Under the pieces are notes generated by a model. The model did not search any database. It saw nothing but the letters and a program-made list of their open reading frames with translations, and was not told the origin of the DNA. Positions 40,445-50,899 of a stretch of 64,000 nt of DNA are shown here, in pieces. The position numbers were made by a program, and so were the translations under genes. Source of the DNA: Pseudoalteromonas arctica (GTDB taxonomy: Bacteria > Pseudomonadota > Gammaproteobacteria > Enterobacterales > Alteromonadaceae); the NCBI RefSeq assembly GCF_012927645.1, contig NZ_JABBMT010000009.1:1-64000 (forward strand). The letters are read 5' to 3'. The stretch's first letter is position 1. Each line of letters opens with the position of its first letter.

Positions 40445-41701
40445 ATGACCATAGTAGCACTAGGTATTAATCATAAAACCGCATCTGTAGAATTACGCGA
40501 AAAGGTTGCCTTTTCGCCTGAGCAATTGTCAGAAGCATTACAGCAACTGAGCGATCACGATCAGTTTAATGAAGCGGTTATAGTGTCAACATGTAACCGA
40601 ACAGAAATCTATTGTAGCCTCGCTCAGCAAAATTCCCAAATACTGTTGCAATGGTTAGCTAGTTTCCATGGTTTGGATGAATATGAACTGAGCAGTAATG
40701 TATATTGTCACCAAGATAATGATGCTATCAATCATTTAATGCGTGTGTCATGTGGCCTAGACTCTTTGGTGCTAGGTGAACCGCAAATTCTTGGTCAAAT
40801 CAAACAAGCTTATAATAGCGCTAAAAATCACAATTCCGTGAGTGTGGTATTTGATCGGTTATTTCAAAAGACCTTTTCGGTCGCAAAACAAGTTAGAACG
40901 GAAACTGATATCGGCGCAAGTGCGGTATCTGTTGCCTATGCTGCGGTTAATTTAGCTAAACATATATACGGCAAGTTAGATAAAACCAAAGTGTTATTAA
41001 TTGGCGCAGGGGAAACAATTGAACTGGTAGCTAAACATTTATACCAGAATCAACCACAACAGATCACTGTAGCGAATCGCACCATAGAGCGTGCACGCTT
41101 ACTGGCAGAAGATGTTAATGCCGACGTTATTGCGTTAGCGCAGTTACCTGAACGCTTGCATCAAGCAGATATAGTGATCAGTTCGACGGCAAGTACTTTA
41201 CCAATTATTGGCAAAGGGGTGGTTGAACAAGCGCTAAAACAACGCCGTAATAAGCCCATGTTATTTATTGATATTGCAGTTCCGCGTGATATTGAAAGCC
41301 AAGTTGGTGAATTAGATGCGGCCTATTTGTATTCGGTTGATGACTTACAGGCAATAGTAAGCGAAAATATCGCTTCAAGAGAACAAGCTGCCGATGAAGC
41401 GCAAGTGATTATTACCCAGCGCTGTGCGGAATTTGTGATGTGGATGCGCTCACTCGACTCTGTCGATCTGATCCGCTCTTATCGCCAAGATGTACACGAT
41501 ATTAAGTCTGAGCTGGTTGATAAGGCAATAAGTCAATTAAACACCGGTAAAGATGCAGAAAAAATTATTTTAGAGCTGGCCAACAAGTTAACCAACCGTC
41601 TAATGCACGCGCCTACCCGTGCAATTCAAGATGCGGCTAAAAAAGGTGAAGTTGCTCAGTTAAGCCAATTAAAGAAAATGTTAGGTATTGATCAGGAATA
41701 G
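40445..41701 (+). CDS. hemA: glutamyl-tRNA reductase HemA
   Basis: Reduces glutamyl-tRNA to glutamate semialdehyde, the first committed step of haem synthesis, using NADPH. The start at the ATG at 40445 ([13 protein letters not shown]) puts the catalytic Cys at residue 50 ([10 protein letters not shown]), as in E. coli. The N-terminal substrate domain has [16 protein letters not shown], the Rossmann domain [15 protein letters not shown], and the C-terminal dimerisation helix ends at 418. In E. coli the N-terminal residues determine haem-dependent turnover; a similar Lys-containing start is present. Followed at seven bases by prfA. Confidence 0.97.
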   Translation: MTIVALGINHKTASVELREKVAFSPEQLSEALQQLSDHDQFNEAVIVSTCNRTEIYCSLAQQNSQILLQWLASFHGLDEYELSSNVYCHQDNDAINHLMRVSCGLDSLVLGEPQILGQIKQAYNSAKNHNSVSVVFDRLFQKTFSVAKQVRTETDIGASAVSVAYAAVNLAKHIYGKLDKTKVLLIGAGETIELVAKHLYQNQPQQITVANRTIERARLLAEDVNADVIALAQLPERLHQADIVISSTASTLPIIGKGVVEQALKQRRNKPMLFIDIAVPRDIESQVGELDAAYLYSVDDLQAIVSENIASREQAADEAQVIITQRCAEFVMWMRSLDSVDLIRSYRQDVHDIKSELVDKAISQLNTGKDAEKIILELANKLTNRLMHAPTRAIQDAAKKGEVAQLSQLKKMLGIDQE

Positions 41702-41708
41702 CAGTTAC

Positions 41709-42794
41709 ATGAAAGAGTCCGTTTATCGTAAGTTAGAAACCTTAGTAGAGCGTTACGAAGAAGTGCAAGCGCTGCTAAGTGATCCGTCAGTTATTAGCGA
41801 CCAAAACCGTTTTCGTGCGCTTTCAAAAGAATATTCTGAATTGGAAGAAATTGTTAAAGCGTTTTTAGGCTATCAGCAAACACAAGATGATGTTGCTACA
41901 GCAGAAGAAATGCTAAAGGATTCGGATCCGGATATGCGTGAAATGGCGCAAGAAGAATATAAAGAAGCCAAAGCGCAAATCCTTGCTATCGAAGATCAAA
42001 TACAAGTGTTGATGCTACCAAAAGATCCACGCGACAATAATAGTGTGTTTTTAGAAGTACGCGCCGGTACGGGGGGGGATGAAGCGGCCATTTTTGCTGG
42101 TGATTTATTCCGTATGTATACCCGCTATGCTGAAACTAAAAAATGGAAAGTAGAGATTGTGAGCACCAATGAAGGTGAACACGGTGGTTACAAAGAAGTG
42201 ATAGCTAACATTAGCGGTGAAGGGGTGTACGGACAATTGAAGTTTGAATCTGGTGCTCACCGGGTACAGCGCGTACCAGAAACTGAATCACAAGGGCGTG
42301 TTCATACATCAGCCTGTACTGTTGCGGTAATGGCTGAAGTGCCAGAAGCGGAAGCGATTGAAATTAATACCGCTGATATTAAAGTTGATACGTTCCGGGC
42401 CTCAGGTGCTGGTGGTCAGCACGTTAATAAAACTGACTCGGCAATTCGTATTACCCACATACCAACGGGTGTAGTGGTTGAATGTCAAGATGAGCGTTCA
42501 CAGCATAAAAACCGCGCGAAAGCGATGTCAGTGCTTGCTGCTCGCTTACAACAAGCAGAAGATGAAAAACGTCACGCGGCTGAAGCATCAGAGCGTCGTA
42601 ACTTAGTCGGTAGTGGTGATCGTTCAGAGCGTATTCGTACTTATAACTACCCGCAAGGACGTATTACAGATCACCGTATCAATCTCACTTTATACCGTTT
42701 AAATGAGGTGGTTGCCGGTGACTTAGGTTGTGTGATTGAGCCATTAATGCAAGAGCATCAGGCTGATTTACTAGCAGCCATGGGTGATGAGTGA
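41709..42794 (+). CDS. prfA: peptide chain release factor 1
   Basis: Recognises UAA and UAG stops and triggers peptide release. The start at the ATG at 41709 ([10 protein letters not shown]) gives 361 residues, the normal length. The GGQ motif is in [13 protein letters not shown], where Gln is the methylation target of PrmC encoded next. The stop-codon tripeptide reads PET in [15 protein letters not shown], where E. coli has PAT; the PxT frame is kept. The prfA stop overlaps the prmC start. Confidence 0.97.
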   Translation: MKESVYRKLETLVERYEEVQALLSDPSVISDQNRFRALSKEYSELEEIVKAFLGYQQTQDDVATAEEMLKDSDPDMREMAQEEYKEAKAQILAIEDQIQVLMLPKDPRDNNSVFLEVRAGTGGDEAAIFAGDLFRMYTRYAETKKWKVEIVSTNEGEHGGYKEVIANISGEGVYGQLKFESGAHRVQRVPETESQGRVHTSACTVAVMAEVPEAEAIEINTADIKVDTFRASGAGGQHVNKTDSAIRITHIPTGVVVECQDERSQHKNRAKAMSVLAARLQQAEDEKRHAAEASERRNLVGSGDRSERIRTYNYPQGRITDHRINLTLYRLNEVVAGDLGCVIEPLMQEHQADLLAAMGDE

Positions 42795-43639
42795 TCGTGA
42801 CCGACACAATTGAAAGTGCGGTGTCGAATGCTACTTTGCAGTTGCAAAGTAGCAGCGACAGTGCCAAATTAGACGCACAAGTATTACTGCTCGATGTATT
42901 GCAAAAGCCACGTAGTTATTTATTTAGCTGGCCAGAAAAAAAATTAACGCAGCAACAACAGCAACTATTTGAAAGTTACTGCCAACGTCGCTTAACAGGT
43001 GAGCCTGTGGCTCATATAACGGGAACGCGTGAATTTTGGAGTTTGCCACTGCAGGTTAATCCAACTACGCTGATCCCTCGTCCAGACACTGAAACATTGG
43101 TTGAATATGCCCTTAGTTTGTCTTTACCTGAGGCTGCTAAAGTGCTTGATTTAGGCACCGGGACTGGTGCAATTGCACTTGCACTTGCCAGCGAAATGCC
43201 ACGTTGGCAAATCACTGGAGTTGATAGGGTTGCAGATGCTGTTGCGCTTGCTAATACAAATAAGCAGCGCTTAGGTTTTATTAATGTGGACTTTGTGCAA
43301 AGTGATTGGTTTAGCCAAGTTACAGCACAACATTTTGAGCTAATTGTTAGTAATCCACCATATATTGAATATGATGATATTCACTTAAATCAAGGTGACG
43401 TACGTTTTGAACCATTTTCTGCGTTAGTTGCCGATGATGACGGTATGGCTGATATTAAGTATATAATTACTCAAGCACGCAATTTTTTAACGTCAAATGG
43501 TTACCTTCTCATTGAGCATGGTTATCAACAAAGTGCTAAAGTGCGCAGTTTTTTTGCACAAATGGCGTATACAAATATACTTACAGTTAAAGATTTAGCA
43601 AATAACGATCGTGTAACGCTCGCACAGTGGCCAGAATAA
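42791..43639 (+). CDS. prmC: release-factor glutamine methyltransferase PrmC
   Basis: Methylates the Gln of the GGQ motif in release factors 1 and 2 with SAM. The 282-residue protein has an N-terminal helical domain, the SAM loop [18 protein letters not shown] (about 116-133) and the substrate motif [10 protein letters not shown]. The GTG start at 42791 overlaps the prfA stop, so enzyme and substrate are co-translated. Downstream, the HD-GYP gene begins after about 50 bases. Confidence 0.96.
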   Translation: MIVTDTIESAVSNATLQLQSSSDSAKLDAQVLLLDVLQKPRSYLFSWPEKKLTQQQQQLFESYCQRRLTGEPVAHITGTREFWSLPLQVNPTTLIPRPDTETLVEYALSLSLPEAAKVLDLGTGTGAIALALASEMPRWQITGVDRVADAVALANTNKQRLGFINVDFVQSDWFSQVTAQHFELIVSNPPYIEYDDIHLNQGDVRFEPFSALVADDDGMADIKYIITQARNFLTSNGYLLIEHGYQQSAKVRSFFAQMAYTNILTVKDLANNDRVTLAQWPE

Positions 43640-43688
43640 TTATAATAATTACAGTGCGAGAGCAAAATAAACGCCTTTGAGGACCAGT

Positions 43689-45230
43689 ATGATGGATGAT
43701 TTTTTGTTTTCGGATGAACCACAAGAAGTAGAAAGTGATGTAGCTAAAGGGGCATGGAAAGTCATCATTGTTGATGATGAGCCTGAAGTTCATGCTGTTA
43801 CGAAACTGGCATTAAGTGATTTTGAGTTTCAAGGCAAGCGTTTAGAATTTATTAGTGCATACTCAGGAGCTGAGGCTAAAGTACAGATAGATAAAACCCC
43901 CGATGCTGCAATCGTACTGCTTGATGTGGTGATGGAAACAGATGATGCAGGCTTAAAAGTCGCGCAATATATTCGTGAAGTCGCTAAAAATAATCATATT
44001 CGTATTATCCTTCGTACTGGTCAACCCGGCCAAGCGCCAGAGCGCCAGGTTATTGTTAATTACGATATCAATGACTATAAATCAAAAACAGAACTTACCG
44101 CACAAAAATTATTTACTGTAGTAATGTCGAGCCTGCGTTCTTATCGCGATATTTTATCAATTGAACAATCTCGTCAAGGGCTTGAAAAAATAATTAAAGC
44201 TTCCCGTGATATTTTTTCAGCGCACTCACTCGATCATTTTATTGAAGGGGTGATGCAACAATTAGCATCGTTGCTCGGCACCGTTGATCAAGCAATGTAC
44301 GCCACCAGTTTAGTGGCAGGTAACCCACAAGATAATCAGCATAAATTAGTGGTATTTTCTGGGCGAGGCGATTTTGAACGCAGCGAAGGCAAAGCGATTG
44401 AAGAGGTGTTGAATACCGAGCAGTTATCAGCGTGTAAACAAGCATTTAGAGATAAAAACATTGTCTATAAAAACAATTATTTGTTTGCATACTGTTGCAG
44501 CGAACACAATCATAATTCAATGCTTTTTATATCTGGTATTCCACACGACTTATCGGATACACAGCGCCATTTGATTGAAATATTTTCGCAAAATGTGCAG
44601 TTAGCATATGAAAATGTGCAATTACAATCGGAGGTCGAAGCAACTCAGCAAGAATTAGTATTTCGTTTAAGTGAAGCTCTGGAGCAGCGTTCAACTGAAA
44701 CAGGTAATCATGTTAAACGGGTCTCACATATATGTAATACCTTAGCGTTGGCGTATGGTTTATCGAAACGTGAGGCTGATTTAGTTCGTTTAGCGTCACC
44801 ACTTCATGATGTTGGTAAGGTCGGTATTCCTGACGCTATTTTAAATAAACCAGGTAAATTGACCTGCGAAGAGTGGGAGATCATGAAAACGCACACTCAA
44901 AAGGGTTACCTTATCCTACAGGGTTCTCGTCGTGAAATCGTTAATGCTGGCGCTCAGATTGCACGTGATCACCATGAAAAATGGGATGGTTCAGGTTACC
45001 CACAAGGAAGACAAGGACAAGACATTCATATTTTTGGTCGTATAGTAGCGATTGCCGATGTGTATGATGCATTGCGCCATAAACGTTGTTACAAAAAAGC
45101 GTGGACGCTTGATGATGTTGTTAATGAAATCAATCAGCAAAAAGGCAAACACTTTGAACCTAAACTGGTCGATGCATTTAACGACAGCCTAGCGGAGCTT
45201 GAAGAAATTTTAACGCGTTTTCCAGATTAA
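43689..45230 (+). CDS. HD-GYP response regulator with DUF3369
   Basis: Three-part cytosolic regulator of 513 residues. An N-terminal receiver domain (about 20-150) has the acidic pair in IIVDDEPEV, the phospho-accepting Asp in VLLDVVME and the Lys in DYKSKTEL. DUF3369 (about 165-315) is a GAF-like sensor. The C-terminal HD-GYP domain (about 330-500) has HDVGKVGIPDAILNKPG, DHHEKWDGSGYPQG and IADVYDAL. The metal and GYP residues are intact, so it should break down cyclic-di-GMP when phosphorylated. The start is the ATG at 43689, with AGGA six bases before it. It is an insertion in the otherwise conserved hemA-kdsA block. Confidence 0.92.
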   Translation: MMDDFLFSDEPQEVESDVAKGAWKVIIVDDEPEVHAVTKLALSDFEFQGKRLEFISAYSGAEAKVQIDKTPDAAIVLLDVVMETDDAGLKVAQYIREVAKNNHIRIILRTGQPGQAPERQVIVNYDINDYKSKTELTAQKLFTVVMSSLRSYRDILSIEQSRQGLEKIIKASRDIFSAHSLDHFIEGVMQQLASLLGTVDQAMYATSLVAGNPQDNQHKLVVFSGRGDFERSEGKAIEEVLNTEQLSACKQAFRDKNIVYKNNYLFAYCCSEHNHNSMLFISGIPHDLSDTQRHLIEIFSQNVQLAYENVQLQSEVEATQQELVFRLSEALEQRSTETGNHVKRVSHICNTLALAYGLSKREADLVRLASPLHDVGKVGIPDAILNKPGKLTCEEWEIMKTHTQKGYLILQGSRREIVNAGAQIARDHHEKWDGSGYPQGRQGQDIHIFGRIVAIADVYDALRHKRCYKKAWTLDDVVNEINQQKGKHFEPKLVDAFNDSLAELEEILTRFPD

Positions 45231-45341
45231 AAAATAATACCCAGAGCATTGAACTGGTGAGTTATTTAACGTATTCGAATGAGCATGTTTAATAACATTG
45301 ATACAATTTCTTTTTTAACATTAATGAGTCGTTAGGGGCAT

Positions 45342-45716
45342 ATGGATTATTTAGCAGTCAAACACACACACATGGCAATTGCAGTTTTAAGCATTGTTTT
45401 ATTTTATGTACGTTCATTTTCTCGACTCGGCAGTGGTGCAATCGTTAAAAATAAATTGGTATTTATTGGTAGTCACGCAACCGACACTTTTTTACTCATT
45501 TCAGCTATTACGCTAATGGCGATTGCTAAAATTAATCCACTAGAACAAACCTGGTTGCTTGAAAAGATTATTCTTGTAGTGGCGTATATTGCGCTGGGTA
45601 TTATTGCTAGTAAGCAACAAAAGACCAGTATTAAAGTGGTATTTTTAGTTGTAACGACAGGAGTTATAGCTTTAATCGGTAAGCTTGCAGTAACTAAAGC
45701 TGCGTTTGTTCTGTAA
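45342..45716 (+). CDS. sirB2: SirB2 family membrane protein
   Basis: The 124-residue protein has four predicted transmembrane helices and starts with MDYLAVKHTHMAIAVLS, the pattern of SirB2/YchQ. The gene family lies between prmC and sirB1 in many gammaproteobacteria, as here. Its molecular function is not known; the name comes from an effect on Salmonella invasion-gene expression. Confidence 0.85.
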   Translation: MDYLAVKHTHMAIAVLSIVLFYVRSFSRLGSGAIVKNKLVFIGSHATDTFLLISAITLMAIAKINPLEQTWLLEKIILVVAYIALGIIASKQQKTSIKVVFLVVTTGVIALIGKLAVTKAAFVL

Positions 45717-45840
45717 CAAAACTTGCCCAAAGGCTACGCTTAGTTGTTTTTGGGCATTAATCTAACGCCCTACGTTGGTATCTGTGTAAAAAAATAGGTA
45801 AACTAGGCATTCATTTTCTATTAAAGATGTTGCCGTATTA

Positions 45841-46668
45841 ATGACCACTCCTTGGTTTGAAGATCAAAATGAATCCTATCAAGATGAGGCTTTTGACACA
45901 TTCGCTCCCCAAGCGCTGTATCGTTGTATAAGCGCTGAAGCGAAGTGGGATCCTCAAGCTGATTTAAGTGATAGCTTTATCATCTTGAACGACTTTGAAG
46001 TTCAAGTTACCGAATTATGCCAACAATACCCTGATATTCACGAGCGCTTTGATGCGTTAGTTGATATGTTTTTTACTCAGTGGTTATTTAGCGTATCCAG
46101 TTTAAAAGTCCCAGAATACACCTTAAATAGTTTTAGCTATATGCTGAGTATGCGCAGTGGCTCTGAAACAACACTGGGTATTTTGTTATGTCATTTGTTA
46201 AACCACGCAGGTTTTGATGTAAATGTAACCATAAATAACAGTGAAATAAATGTCCATGTTGCTATCAGCGATGAGGAAGGCTATTTACTAGAGCCGAGTT
46301 CAGGTCAACAAAGTTGGTATATCGTTCCTGAAAACGCCAGTGAAGAAAATGGTGATGAGCAAGAGCCGCTTGAACTCATTTTTGACGAAGAAGTGTATAA
46401 GCTTTATCTTGCACAACAAAAGTGGGCCTTTATTAGCAGTAATAAATTTGGTCATGCTTTGAGCTGTGTTGAGATGCTGATGGAGCTTATAGGCGATGAT
46501 CCATACGAAAGACGCGACAGAGGCTATTTACTTAACCAGCTAGATTGTCCGAAAATGGCGCGTGATGACTTACAATTTTTTATCGATGAGTGCCCAGATG
46601 ATCCTGCGATTGATATTATTCAGCATCAACTTGAAGAACTTGAAGATAATCACATTACGCATCATTAA
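45841..46668 (+). CDS. sirB1: SirB1 family protein (transglutaminase-like and TPR)
   Basis: 275-residue soluble protein with the SirB1 N-terminal transglutaminase-like region (LSMRSGSETTLGILLCHLLN, VNVHVAI) and a C-terminal TPR-like part (YERRDRGYLLNQLDCPKMARDD). In this family the catalytic Cys of transglutaminases is often not conserved, and enzymatic function is uncertain. It is acidic overall. The position before kdsA matches E. coli ychA, except for the DUF819 gene between them. Confidence 0.85.
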   Translation: MTTPWFEDQNESYQDEAFDTFAPQALYRCISAEAKWDPQADLSDSFIILNDFEVQVTELCQQYPDIHERFDALVDMFFTQWLFSVSSLKVPEYTLNSFSYMLSMRSGSETTLGILLCHLLNHAGFDVNVTINNSEINVHVAISDEEGYLLEPSSGQQSWYIVPENASEENGDEQEPLELIFDEEVYKLYLAQQKWAFISSNKFGHALSCVEMLMELIGDDPYERRDRGYLLNQLDCPKMARDDLQFFIDECPDDPAIDIIQHQLEELEDNHITHH

Positions 46669-46697
46669 CGACTCACCATTAACTTTAAGGAATTTAC

Positions 46698-47951
46698 ATG
46701 GCTGACACCCATACTGCCCTGATCACCAATGACGCAGTTGTCTTTGGTTTATTAGCAGTAATATTAGGCTTTATTTTTAAAACATCACACAGTGAAAATA
46801 CAGCGCTGAAGAAGTTTTACAAATATGTCCCTGCATTATTATTGTGTTACTTTTTACCATCATTACTGAATACCTTTGGTATTGTCGATGGTCATTCTTC
46901 TAACGTGTATTACGTTGCCTCGCGCTACTTATTACCAGCGTGCTTAATTCTACTCACCATTAGTATTGATTTAAAAGCGATTATTAATTTAGGCCCCAAA
47001 GCCCTGATCATGTTTTTAACCGGCACGGTGGGTATCGTAATTGGTGGCCCCTTAGCCATACTTGTGATGAGTGCCGTTTACCCTGAAGCGGTCGGTGGTC
47101 ATGGCCCAGATGCCGTATGGCGTGGCATGACCACTATTGCTGGAAGCTGGATTGGTGGTGGTGCAAACCAAGCATCGATGAAAGAAATGTTTGAAGTTGG
47201 CGGCGATATATTTTCAGCAATGGTTACGGTAGATGTGATTGTCGCTAATTTATGGATGGCTGTATTACTGTTAATGGCTGCCAACCATAAAGCCATTGAT
47301 GCGAAAACAGGCGCGGATACTAGCGCGATTGAAGAGTTAAAAAACCGTGTTGAAAAATACCAAGCAGAGCACGCACGTCTGCCAACACTCAATGATTATA
47401 TGATGATTATTGCAATTGCATTTGGTATTACCGGCCTTGCGCATTTTTGTGCAGACTTTTTAGGCCCTTACTTTGGCGCTAACTTTCCATGGGCACAAGA
47501 ATATAGCTTAAACAGCAAGTTCTTTTGGTTAATTGTTATTTCGACGACCATAGGTATTGCATTGTCGTTTACTAAAGTACGTCATATTGAAGCCTTTGGC
47601 GCATCTAAAGTAGCCTCCAGCTTTTTATATATTTTAGTGGCATCAATTGGCCTTCATATGAATATTACGGCTATATTTGAATCACCTATGTATTTCGTCA
47701 TTGGCTTAATTTGGATGCTTACCCACGCCAGTTTAATGTTAATTGTGGCAAAAATAATCAAAGCGCCGCTGTTTTATATGGCCGTTGGCTCACAGGCCAA
47801 TGTGGGTGGCGCGGCCTCGGCACCTGTGGTTGCTTCGGCATTTCACCCGTCGCTTGCACCGGTTGGCGTGTTATTAGCGGTACTCGGTTATGGCGTAGGC
47901 ACGTATATGGCCTATATTTGTGGTTTAATGATGCAAGCAGTTGCACCTTAG
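46698..47951 (+). CDS. DUF819 family membrane protein
   Basis: 417-residue inner-membrane protein with about ten hydrophobic segments in two inverted halves, each with a discontinuous glycine-rich motif (AGSWIGGGANQASM and VGSQANVGGAASAPVVA). This is the DUF819/YjcL pattern, in a superfamily related to sodium-dependent transporters such as GltS. The substrate is unknown. It is inserted between sirB1 and kdsA with only 29 and 10 bases of spacing, so it probably shares their transcript. Confidence 0.85.
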   Translation: MADTHTALITNDAVVFGLLAVILGFIFKTSHSENTALKKFYKYVPALLLCYFLPSLLNTFGIVDGHSSNVYYVASRYLLPACLILLTISIDLKAIINLGPKALIMFLTGTVGIVIGGPLAILVMSAVYPEAVGGHGPDAVWRGMTTIAGSWIGGGANQASMKEMFEVGGDIFSAMVTVDVIVANLWMAVLLLMAANHKAIDAKTGADTSAIEELKNRVEKYQAEHARLPTLNDYMMIIAIAFGITGLAHFCADFLGPYFGANFPWAQEYSLNSKFFWLIVISTTIGIALSFTKVRHIEAFGASKVASSFLYILVASIGLHMNITAIFESPMYFVIGLIWMLTHASLMLIVAKIIKAPLFYMAVGSQANVGGAASAPVVASAFHPSLAPVGVLLAVLGYGVGTYMAYICGLMMQAVAP

Positions 47952-47958
47952 GGAATGA

Positions 47959-48816
<858 letters not shown>

Positions 48817-48831
48817 TATTAAAGAATACTT

Positions 48832-48858
48832 AAAAGCGACTTAGGTCGCTTTTTTTAT
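48832..48858 (+). terminator. rho-independent terminator after kdsA
   Basis: Stem AAGCGAC / GTCGCTT with loop TTAG (48834-48851) is followed by a T run to about 48856. Confidence 0.88.
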
Positions 48859-48932
48859 GTCTTGAATATACACCTTGCTAGTTGGCGTATATAATCCACC
48901 CATAAGAAAAACTAATTCTAAGTTTGGTTGCT

Positions 48933-49829
48933 ATGTCTCGACGTGTTCCTCCCTTAAACGCATTAAAAGCATTTGAAGCTGCTGCTCGCCATTTAAGCTT
49001 TACTAAAGCGGCGGAAGAATTATACGTCACACAGGCGGCGGTAAGTCATCAAATAAAAACTTTAGAAGAGCATCTTGGCTTAAAACTATTTTTGCGTAAA
49101 AACCGTTCTTTATTGCTCACCGAAGAAGGCCAAGGTTACTTTTTAGATATTAAAGAAATATTTACTCAGCTAATTGACGCTACCGAAAAGCTATTAGCCC
49201 GCGGTGCAAAAGGCTCATTAACCGTGAGTTTAACGCCGAGCTTTGCTATTCAATGGTTAGTGCCACGGTTGAGCTTATTTAACGAATTACACCCTGAGAT
49301 AGATGTACGAATAAAAGCTCAAGATCAAGACGAAAACTCACTTACCGATGATGTTGATGTGGCTATCTATTATGGGCGTGGTCATTGGAGTGGCGTGCAA
49401 ACGCATAAACTGCATACCGAATACTTAGTGCCTTTGTGTAGTCCTATGTTATTAACAGGGGCAAAGCCGCTGGATCAGCCAAGTGATTTGGCAAACCATA
49501 CTTTATTACACGATACCACTCGGAAAAACTGGAAAACCTGGATGAAAACCGCCGGTGTACGTAATGTGCAAGTAAACCAAGGGCCAATATTTAGCCACTC
49601 ATCAATGGTGCTGCAAGCAGCTGTGCATGGCCAAGGTGTTGCTATTGGTAACAGTGTGCTTGCTAAACCAGATATCGATGCAGGACGTTTAGTTATTCCA
49701 TTTAACCACAGTTTAGAAAGTAAAAATGCGTATTACTTGGTAAGCCGTGAAACACAGTCAGAGCTTGGTAAAATAGTCTCGTTTAAAGAGTGGATGTTAA
49801 GTTTAGTCGAACAAGAGCAAGAGTATTAA
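48933..49829 (+). CDS. LysR-family regulator, GcvA-like
   Basis: 298-residue LysR protein. The N-terminal winged helix (RRVPPLNALKAFEAAARHLSFTKAAEEL, QAAVSHQIKTLEEHLG) is of the GcvA type, and the effector domain follows from about 92. The start is placed at the ATG at 48933. In E. coli gcvA, ygdD and rlmM are consecutive. Here the same order holds with a hydrolase gene added, which supports a GcvA role (control of the glycine cleavage system), but the effector is not shown by sequence. Confidence 0.85.
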   Translation: MSRRVPPLNALKAFEAAARHLSFTKAAEELYVTQAAVSHQIKTLEEHLGLKLFLRKNRSLLLTEEGQGYFLDIKEIFTQLIDATEKLLARGAKGSLTVSLTPSFAIQWLVPRLSLFNELHPEIDVRIKAQDQDENSLTDDVDVAIYYGRGHWSGVQTHKLHTEYLVPLCSPMLLTGAKPLDQPSDLANHTLLHDTTRKNWKTWMKTAGVRNVQVNQGPIFSHSSMVLQAAVHGQGVAIGNSVLAKPDIDAGRLVIPFNHSLESKNAYYLVSRETQSELGKIVSFKEWMLSLVEQEQEY

Positions 49830-49830
49830 T

Positions 49831-50469
49831 ATGACGATTGAATGGATTAAAAGTGACCAGCAACCCGCTTTGGCACAATTTATTTTTGCCCATGGTGCTG
49901 GAGCCGCTAGTGATTCAGAATTTATGCAGAAAATGGCAAGCTTGCTGGCAGAGCAAAGTATTGATGTTGGCTTATTTGATTTTCAATATATGCAAATAGC
50001 CAAGCAAACCAATAAGCGCAGGCCACCCGATCGGGCAGCTAAATTACTGCAGTACTTTGAACATATATTAACCTTTGTACAGCCAAGCTTACCGTTATTT
50101 ATTGGTGGCAAGTCAATGGGTGGGCGGATGGCATCAATGCTTGTCAGTGAAGAGCGAGTAACAATGCCAACAATTTCAGGCGTACTGGCATTTGGCTACC
50201 CATTTCATCCACCAGGCAAGCCTGATAAATTACGCATTGATCACTTTGGCAAAATTGCATGCCCGTTTATGGTGCTTCAAGGGGAGCGCGACACGTTTGG
50301 CAGCCGTGATGAATTAACTCAGATGCAGTTTGATAAACGTCCTGATTTTGTGTGGCTGCCTGATGGCGACCATTCATTAAAACCACGCAAACGCAGTGGT
50401 TTTACAGAGTTAGGTAATGTGCAAACTGCCGCTGAGCACGCTGCTAGTTTTATCAAGCAGTATATTTAA
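49831..50469 (+). CDS. alpha/beta hydrolase family protein
   Basis: 212-residue alpha/beta hydrolase of the KANL3/TEX30-like small group. The oxyanion region is FIFAHGAGAASDSEF, the nucleophile Ser lies in GGKSMGGRMAS (about 93), the acid in QGERDTFGS and the His in PDGDHSLKPRKRSG. All three catalytic residues are present. The substrate is unknown. The gene starts one base after the regulator stop, so the two are co-transcribed. Confidence 0.85.
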   Translation: MTIEWIKSDQQPALAQFIFAHGAGAASDSEFMQKMASLLAEQSIDVGLFDFQYMQIAKQTNKRRPPDRAAKLLQYFEHILTFVQPSLPLFIGGKSMGGRMASMLVSEERVTMPTISGVLAFGYPFHPPGKPDKLRIDHFGKIACPFMVLQGERDTFGSRDELTQMQFDKRPDFVWLPDGDHSLKPRKRSGFTELGNVQTAAEHAASFIKQYI

Positions 50470-50492
50470 AGGCAATTTCGCAGGAAAAAATC

Positions 50493-50861
50493 ATGATTAA
50501 ACTATTTTTAATGGCTGGCAGTTTATTTTGCATGCTGTCAGTGGTGTTGGGCGCTTTTGCGGCTCATGGTTTAAAAAGCCGTGTTTCTGAATATGCTATT
50601 GGCGTATTTAAAACTGCGGCAGAGTATCAGATGGTGCATGGCCTTGCGTTAATTGCGATTGCCATTTTAATAAAATGGGGAATAAACCTCACATCGGCTG
50701 GTTGGTTTATTATTGCTGGTATTTTGTTGTTTAGTGGCAGTTTATATTTATTAGCAATCACCGGTCAAAAGTGGTTAGGGCCAATTACGCCACTTGGTGG
50801 AGTCTGCTTTATAATCGGTTGGGTTATTTTATTAGTGCAAGTGGCACGGTTTAAATTTTAA
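50493..50861 (+). CDS. ygdD: DUF423 membrane protein YgdD
   Basis: 122-residue protein with four transmembrane helices and the family sequence VVLGAFAAHGLKSRV near the N-terminus, followed by AEYQMVHGLALI. Function unknown. It stands between a gcvA-like gene and rlmM, as in E. coli. Confidence 0.9.
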   Translation: MIKLFLMAGSLFCMLSVVLGAFAAHGLKSRVSEYAIGVFKTAAEYQMVHGLALIAIAILIKWGINLTSAGWFIIAGILLFSGSLYLLAITGQKWLGPITPLGGVCFIIGWVILLVQVARFKF

Positions 50862-50899
50862 TAGAGCATATCGCGCGAGTGCGCAAGTAAAGGGTTTTT

